Assembly (NCBI RefSeq): GCF_014192395.1 | Contig: NZ_JACHXW010000022.1 | Coordinates: 62,001 to 126,000 of the forward strand | From: Paenibacillus endophyticus | Lineage (GTDB): Bacteria > Bacillota > Bacilli > Paenibacillales > Paenibacillaceae | Direction: 5' to 3' | DNA: 64,000 bases | Shown here: in pieces, positions 60,320 through 64,000 of the stretch | Numbering within the stretch: the stretch's first letter is position 1 | How the letters are laid out: each line of letters begins with the position of its first letter | The notes under the pieces: model-generated | Told to the model about the DNA's origin: nothing | What the model saw: the letters and a program-made list of their open reading frames with translations, nothing else | Databases searched by the model: none | Position numbers and translations under genes: made by a program

Positions 60320-60395
60320 CAGCTAACCGCGAACGTTAGTTCAATCAGGTCAGGGAGCAGGCGCCGCGGCATCTGTTCCTTTTCTTTGTTAAGCC
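60320..60395 (+). repeat. Dispersed repeat family B, diverged copy near 60.3 kb
   Basis: CAGCTAACCGCGAACGTTAG, TTCAATC, then a weaker hairpin (GGAGCAG/CTGTTCC) around GCGCCGCGGCAT. The GCTAAC...GTTAG core is an imperfect palindrome here. Confidence 0.65.
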
Positions 60396-60461
60396 TATGG
60401 GCAGATTACTTGAACACCGTTGGTCAATCGTTTCTAAGAATATTATGTTGCTTTGAAGTAG

Positions 60462-60895
60462 CTAGGGATTAAGCTGTCCAAAATTAAAGAAATTCAGCAG
60501 GAATAACAGGATATTCCTCAGTTAGAGCGCTGGAAACGTTCAACAGTGGTATTTTACAAAAGAAGAACAAAAGATCATTAAGACTAATCTCCCCGATATG
60601 ACAAGCGGCGATGACAATACGAAACGATGGATTAAGTTATTGAGGGAGATTAAACAAATTAAACGAACCATTCGATTCCCCGGTATCCCAGCGGTTAGCA
60701 TAGCGGATTTTGCAGCTAACCTCCGCATACTTTCAAGGCAACGATAACTTGTTGGAAAAGTACTGGAACTTATTAAAACCGGATAAGGATCAGGACGTAA
60801 AAACATACGGTCTTGATCGGAAAACGATGACATACATTGAGAATATTAATGATTGGTATGAAAAGAACGGGCAGCGAGGAGAAAAACAGGCGTGA
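60462..60895 (+). pseudogene. Decayed MerR-family regulator (effector half)
   Basis: Pieces in different frames read LGIKLSKIKEIQQE-stop, QDIPQLERWKR, then QWYFTKEEQKIIKTNLPDMT and NTKRWIKLLREIKQ. A further frameshift gives FQGNDNLLEKYWNLLKPDKD and TMTYIENINDWYEKNGQRGE before a stop at 60893-60895. This resembles the end of a MerR DNA-binding domain (GIKLSKIKEI) and the helical effector region of multidrug-type MerR regulators. At least two shifts and one stop show decay. The MerR call is by pattern only. Confidence 0.5.
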
Positions 60896-61064
60896 GTAAA
60901 GGGGGGGGGGGAATTGGACTTCTTTATTTTATCATTTACTACTGTTTATCGGCGTCCATGTGGGATGTGCATTCCTCTTCGGTGTTCTACCGGTGGTAAG
61001 CTACAAGCCGCCGAAATCGAAAGGACGATTGTTGAATAAGAACAGTCTTATTGATGTGATTTGA
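60893..61064 (+). pseudogene. Short membrane-protein ORF interrupted by an 11-G tract
   Basis: A GTG at 60893 overlaps the upstream stop. AGTAAA is followed by eleven G (60901-60911). With 9 or 12 G the frame would continue NWTSLFYHLLLFIGVHVGCA, FLFGVLPVVSYKPPKSKGRL, to a stop at 61062; with eleven it is out of frame and stops earlier. The product would be about 56 residues with one hydrophobic helix and a basic tail. Either a phase-variable gene, a decayed gene or a homopolymer sequencing error. Confidence 0.4.
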
Positions 61065-61119
61065 AATAGTAGTTATTAAACCTTTTGACTTTTTGTACGT
61101 AATCCAATATTATATTTGC

Positions 61120-61161
61120 TAAGTAGTAAGTAGTAAGTAGTAAGTAGTAAGTAGTAAGTAG
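61120..61161 (+). repeat. Heptanucleotide tandem repeat (TAAGTAG, 6 copies)
   Basis: Six perfect 7-base units lie 17 to 58 bases upstream of the Shine-Dalgarno of the GPP34-like gene. Unit length equals that of the AAAGCTA array at 27973 although the sequences differ. A variable copy number would move promoter elements or change the leader length. Confidence 0.95.
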
Positions 61162-61195
61162 CGAAACTAAAGGTCTCTGAAAGGATGATACTGCT

Positions 61196-61834
61196 TTGTT
61201 AAAGAATTTATCAATCCCTCAAGAGTTTGTATTACTTGCTTTAGATCGTGAAACCAATAAACTAAAGTCTATTTTTCGTATGCATGTTGCCTTGTACACG
61301 GTAATGGCTTGTATAGTGGAGCTTTCTATAAATGGCAACGTTATATTTGAAGATGATGATACCGTCAGAATTTCTAACTTAACATCCACAGGTGAAAGCT
61401 ATCTTGACAGAACACTCGAAATTATAACTGCTGAGAAACCAAAGAAGCTAGAGGAGTGGGTTTCTTACTTTTACTATAGACAAAAAGAGCTTTATAAAAT
61501 GGTTGTAGAAAGCCTTGTAGATAAAGGCGTTCTAGAGATTGAAAATACGGAAGTTTTATTGGTTGTTCCAGTAAAAAAATATTCGGATGTTGCAAATGCA
61601 CGGAATCACATCGTGGAGAAAATTCGAGCTGAGTTATTAGAACATGGGAATGTAGAAGAAGATACATTAGCCTTAGTGTTATTTTTGAATAATAAAAACA
61701 TGCTTAACGATTATTTTTCTGATTATGAACAAAAAACGTTAAGAAAAAAATTGGACGTGTTGCGTAAGGAGGACATTTATAAAAAAATCATAACGATCAA
61801 CAGAATTATTCAAAATTTAGATTCCGGATTATAG
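61196..61834 (+). CDS. GPP34/GOLPH3-like domain protein
   Basis: 212 residues. The start LSIPQEFVLLALDRETNKLK followed by a hydrophobic helix (LYTVMACIVELSINGNVIFE) and the helical C-terminal half follow the GPP34 (Golgi phosphoprotein 3) family pattern. Bacterial members are soluble and poorly understood; the eukaryotic homologue binds phosphoinositides. The start is TTG 61196 with AAAGGA about 12 bases upstream. A TAAGTAG array sits in its promoter region, and a MerR regulator gene follows within 50 bases, so the three small genes to 62672 may be one unit. Confidence 0.65.
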   Translation: MLKNLSIPQEFVLLALDRETNKLKSIFRMHVALYTVMACIVELSINGNVIFEDDDTVRISNLTSTGESYLDRTLEIITAEKPKKLEEWVSYFYYRQKELYKMVVESLVDKGVLEIENTEVLLVVPVKKYSDVANARNHIVEKIRAELLEHGNVEEDTLALVLFLNNKNMLNDYFSDYEQKTLRKKLDVLRKEDIYKKIITINRIIQNLDSGL

Positions 61835-61883
61835 CTTCAAGTGTTGCAGCAACATAGGCAAGACAAATAAAGGGAGAAAAAAT

Positions 61884-62138
61884 ATGGGGAGAAAAAGAAG
61901 TTTAGATAAAATTTTATCTTCAGAATATGTGAGTGTCAGTGAGTTGGTTGAACTTTCTGGAGTTCGATACAGTACCATTAAATATTACACGGAAGAGAAT
62001 ATGATCGCATTTGAGCAAGAGGATACAAGACTGACAAGAAGATACCCACGTGAATCATCCATAAAGCGACTTGAGGAAATTCGTGTAATGAAAGAAGAAG
62101 AAGGATTGACAATAAAACAAATTAAAGAAAAATTATAA
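61884..62138 (+). CDS. Short MerR-family DNA-binding protein
   Basis: 84 residues, only the winged-helix DNA-binding part: VSVSELVELSGVRYSTIKYY (helix-turn-helix), TEENMIAFEQED, then RRYPRESSIKRLEEIRVMKE and a closing LTIKQIKEKL. The effector domain of typical MerR proteins is absent, so it may act as a small constitutive regulator or as a partner. GGGAG precedes the ATG. Located between the GPP34-like gene and the small export protein gene, which it may control. Confidence 0.85.
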   Translation: MGRKRSLDKILSSEYVSVSELVELSGVRYSTIKYYTEENMIAFEQEDTRLTRRYPRESSIKRLEEIRVMKEEEGLTIKQIKEKL

Positions 62139-62195
62139 CGGTGAACTCTGACTGGGGTACGAACTGAATTTTTTATGACAGAAGGTGGTTATAGA

Positions 62196-62672
62196 ATGGT
62201 TGAATGGGTTCAACAAACAGATGGAATTTGGCAATACATCGTGTTGTTTTTAATATCAATATTGCCATTTCTTGATGTGTTTTATATTATTCCAGTAGGT
62301 ATTGTATTGGATATGTCACCTGCAGCCGTTGGTATCATTGCTTTTTTAGGGAATTTTATTATGGTATTAGTTTTTGCCATGTTTTTTGGACAAATTTCTA
62401 ATTGGCGTAATAAACGGAGAGAGAAAAAGGGGAAATTAAAGCCATCAAAAAACGAAACGAGAGCTAGACATATTTGGGAGAAATACGGCCTTCCGGTGTT
62501 TGCTTTGCTCTCGCCAGCGTTACTTGGAACAGATATAGCTGCTTTAACAGCTCTATTGCTTGGTTCATCTAAAGTCAACGTAATCACTTGGATGGGAATT
62601 AGTTTAGTCATTTGGTCGATTCTTATGACAGTTGGCTCTGTATATGGCCTTCAATACATTAATTGGCTATAA
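62196..62672 (+). CDS. Small multidrug export family protein
   Basis: 158 residues from ATG 62196 (GAAGGTGG eight bases upstream; in-frame ATG 62175 lacks this). About four membrane helices: IVLFLISILPFLDVFYIIPV, AVGIIAFLGNFIMVLVFAMF, a basic cytosolic loop (RNKRREKKGKLKPSK), FALLSPALLGTDIAALTALL and the C-terminal WMGISLVIWSILMTVGSVYG. It resembles the Sm_multidrug_ex family, whose annotation as drug exporter rests on little experiment. Next to a MerR regulator, as drug exporters often are. Confidence 0.72.
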   Translation: MVEWVQQTDGIWQYIVLFLISILPFLDVFYIIPVGIVLDMSPAAVGIIAFLGNFIMVLVFAMFFGQISNWRNKRREKKGKLKPSKNETRARHIWEKYGLPVFALLSPALLGTDIAALTALLLGSSKVNVITWMGISLVIWSILMTVGSVYGLQYINWL

Positions 62673-62694
62673 ACAATAAATAGGTTATGAAGCG

Positions 62695-62722
62695 AAAAAG
62701 CTTGAGAAATCAGGCTTTTTTA
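62695..62722 (+). terminator. Terminator after the small export protein gene
   Basis: AAAAAGC and GCTTTTTT pair with TTGA/TCAG extending the stem around GAAA; six T follow. It begins 22 bases after the stop. Confidence 0.85.
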
Positions 62723-62790
62723 ATTGTTTGTCGAATAATATATATTAGAGTTAATAGATAATAATTATTTGGATATTGGGGAATGGAACA

Positions 62791-63279
62791 ATGCAAATAC
62801 GAGAAATTGAAGAAAAAGACAATCAATCAATAGAGAGAATTATTAAACGCTCATTGGAATCATTTAACCTAAACATTCCGGGAACAGCATATTTTGACAC
62901 GCAACTGAGCACTCTGGCACAATTTTACAAGGAACAACCAAATTCAAAATATTGGGTTGCCATGAATGAACAAAATGAAGTGGTAGGCGGTGTGGGTATT
63001 GCACCATTTGGGCAGGAACCGGGAATTTGCGAGTTGCAAAAGCTATACATTACACCGGAATCTCAAGGTATGGGTCTGTCGAAGGATCTTATGAAAGTGG
63101 CACTCGACTTCGCGAGGAAGCACTATACACAATGTTACTTAGAAACAATGAAGAAACTTCAAGCAGCAAATCTCCTTTACATCAAATTAGGTTTCCAACA
63201 ACTTGAAAGACCACTAGATGGTTCAGAACATAATGCTACGGACGCTTGGTTTATAAAAGATTTATCTTTGTTGGGTTAG
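62791..63279 (+). CDS. GNAT family N-acetyltransferase
   Basis: 162 residues, single GNAT fold. Start MQIREIEEKDNQSIERIIKR; acetyl-CoA-binding motif A at LYITPESQGMGLSKDLMKVA (about residues 90-110), motif B around LLYIKLGFQQLERPL. The ATG at 62791 follows GGGGAATGG; the in-frame TTG at 62776 is less likely. Substrate not deducible. Monocistronic, between a terminator and a family B repeat. Confidence 0.9.
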   Translation: MQIREIEEKDNQSIERIIKRSLESFNLNIPGTAYFDTQLSTLAQFYKEQPNSKYWVAMNEQNEVVGGVGIAPFGQEPGICELQKLYITPESQGMGLSKDLMKVALDFARKHYTQCYLETMKKLQAANLLYIKLGFQQLERPLDGSEHNATDAWFIKDLSLLG

Positions 63280-63308
63280 TGCAATTTTAAGAAGTAATTC
63301 ATTAAATT

Positions 63309-63400
63309 AAACTAAACGGGAAACGTTAGCTCAATAAAAAACACGAAATTAGTCGACGACAACGATCAGCTGCTACATTACGCTGACTGGAAGGATAAGC
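63309..63400 (+). repeat. Dispersed repeat family B, copy near 63.3 kb
   Basis: AACTAAACGGGAAACGTTAG, CTCAATAAAAAA, then GTCGACGAC and ATCAGCTGCTACATTACGCT with GACTGGAAGG. It shares the left core and the right-end TTACGCT motif with the copy at 63858. The hairpin part is degraded. Confidence 0.7.
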
Positions 63401-63567
63401 CAATGGATTCTAGGGAAGAATCCCCCAAACTATTGGGGGTTCTTGTTGAATTATTCACCAGAGGTTTATCCTTACTTTGTGAATGTCACAAATGTCCAAC
63501 GGGTAAATGGCTTTAGAGGATTTCATTTTACATGAGGGCGCACGGAAATAAAGGGGGGATTATTGTC

Positions 63568-63621
63568 GTGTCCAGTCCATTTGCTAGAACTCGCTTCCGC
63601 GATGTCGATCCCGACAACTAA
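63568..63621 (+). pseudogene. 17-codon 5' segment cut from the next ORF by an in-frame TAA
   Basis: GTG 63568 has AAGGGGGG nine bases upstream and encodes VSSPFARTRFRDVDPDN before TAA at 63619-63621. The next codon, ATG 63622, is in the same frame and opens the 80-codon ORF. The better ribosome-binding site belongs to the short segment, so the original gene probably ran from 63568 to 63864 and was interrupted by one nonsense change. Confidence 0.5.
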
Positions 63622-63864
63622 ATGCTAACGTATACCGCGCAGTCAAATTCTTACGAATCCATTTATTATGGCGACACAGCTGTTGAAGATTCAAAGGGAC
63701 TTTCTAATCAACTCAATGAAATCACAGATAATGTTAGTATGTTTGGACCGCTTATCATGAATATTTTAAGTGCAAAAAAGGCATTTAATTGTATAGCAAC
63801 AAATAATAAAGATGCATGGATTGAAAAAAATTGGTTGGAAGATTACCGTAACAAATTAAGCTAA
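63622..63864 (+). CDS. Small hypothetical protein, probably the 3' part of a nonsense-interrupted gene
   Basis: 80 residues (LTYTAQSNSYESIYYGDTAV near the start, KAFNCIATNNKDAWIEKNWL near the end), soluble, no family recognised. Its ATG follows directly on the stop of the upstream in-frame segment and lacks its own Shine-Dalgarno, so it may be expressed only by re-initiation or not at all. It is closed by the hairpin of a family B repeat. Confidence 0.45.
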   Translation: MLTYTAQSNSYESIYYGDTAVEDSKGLSNQLNEITDNVSMFGPLIMNILSAKKAFNCIATNNKDAWIEKNWLEDYRNKLS

Positions 63865-63945
63865 CCGGAAACGATAGCCATTAAAAAACAGAAGCAGCCG
63901 ACTACTTAATCGGCTGCTTCATTACGCTATACCAGCTAATAGCCT
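63858..63945 (+). repeat. Dispersed repeat family B, copy near 63.9 kb (also a terminator)
   Basis: AAGCTAACCGGAAACGATAG, CCATTAAAAAACA, then a perfect 10-base stem GAAGCAGCCG/CGGCTGCTTC (63891-63920) and ATTACGCTAT. This is the best-preserved example of the core-hairpin-TTACGCT order. It overlaps the end of the preceding small ORF. Confidence 0.85.
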
Positions 63946-64000
63946 GTCAATATTTAATTATTAATGAAGTAAACGAAGGATGCTATACTGGTAAAAATGC

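Overview
The window reads as a chromosomal segment of a Paenibacillaceae bacterium (Paenibacillus or a close relative such as Cohnella). The reasons are strong GGAGG ribosome-binding sites, AraC-type regulators with built-in membrane sensor halves, LplB/AraQ-type ABC permeases paired with lipoprotein solute-binding proteins, SLH-anchored polysaccharide-degrading enzymes, a Bacillales-type EAR RNA and gene families typical of that group. No rRNA, tRNA, CRISPR array, integrase or intact insertion sequence was seen.

Region 1 (1-2.9 kb): the tail of an unknown gene, an M42 aminopeptidase with a strong terminator, a long AT-rich intergenic stretch and a small orphan gene. Region 2 (2.95-23.1 kb): a large, almost entirely co-directional exopolysaccharide (EPS) locus. 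It runs through chain-length regulator and BY-kinase (EpsA/EpsB type), an EAR-like antitermination RNA, GalU, a priming phosphoglycosyl transferase, five glycosyltransferases, a Wzy-like polymerase, an acetyltransferase, a Wzx flippase, a pyruvyl transferase, ManC and UDP-glucose dehydrogenase. The gene set predicts a Wzx/Wzy-made, acidic, mannose- and glucuronate-containing, pyruvylated and acetylated polymer. The locus ends in two uncharacterised exported proteins (a triple-repeat secreted protein and a membrane-anchored Pro-rich stalk protein) and a convergent XRE repressor with a dyad around its own promoter.

Region 3 (23.7-33.2 kb): membrane AraC regulator, two permeases, solute-binding lipoprotein and a large secreted clan GH-A glycosidase, forming one glycan-import and degradation unit. 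Region 4 (33.2-42.9 kb): a PhyH dioxygenase/AraC divergent pair, an isolated FlgB-like gene, a TIMP-like membrane protein, a lipoprotein, a graveyard of decayed sugar-catabolism genes (aldolase, ROK, LacI and solute-binding-protein remnants), a secreted esterase-cohesin-dockerin protein, a HIT protein and a histidine phosphatase. Region 5 (43.1-55.5 kb): a second glycan unit: membrane AraC regulator (divergent), two permeases, solute-binding protein, GH130 mannoside phosphorylase and a 1732-residue SLH-anchored PL8 lyase preceded by a perfect cre site. A PL8 lyase with a mannoside phosphorylase is the toolkit expected for a uronate/mannose polymer like the one Region 2 appears to make. Region 6 (55.9-64 kb): more AT-rich accessory genes: small unknown protein, Dabb protein, CPBP protease, a truncated two-component pair, DUF4085-like protein, MerR remnants, GPP34-like protein, MerR, small multidrug export protein, GNAT acetyltransferase and a broken terminal gene.

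Two dispersed repeat families run through the window. Family A (three copies) has a hairpin plus a conserved ~100 bp core; one copy supplies the last codons of a glycosyltransferase. Family B (about six copies, all right of 35.8 kb) pairs a GCTAAC...GATAGC-like core with a GC-rich hairpin. Two heptanucleotide tandem repeats and three poly-G tracts add possible slippage sites. Start codons were moved wherever a good Shine-Dalgarno sequence and the family N-terminus favoured an internal codon; several genes appear to use TTG.
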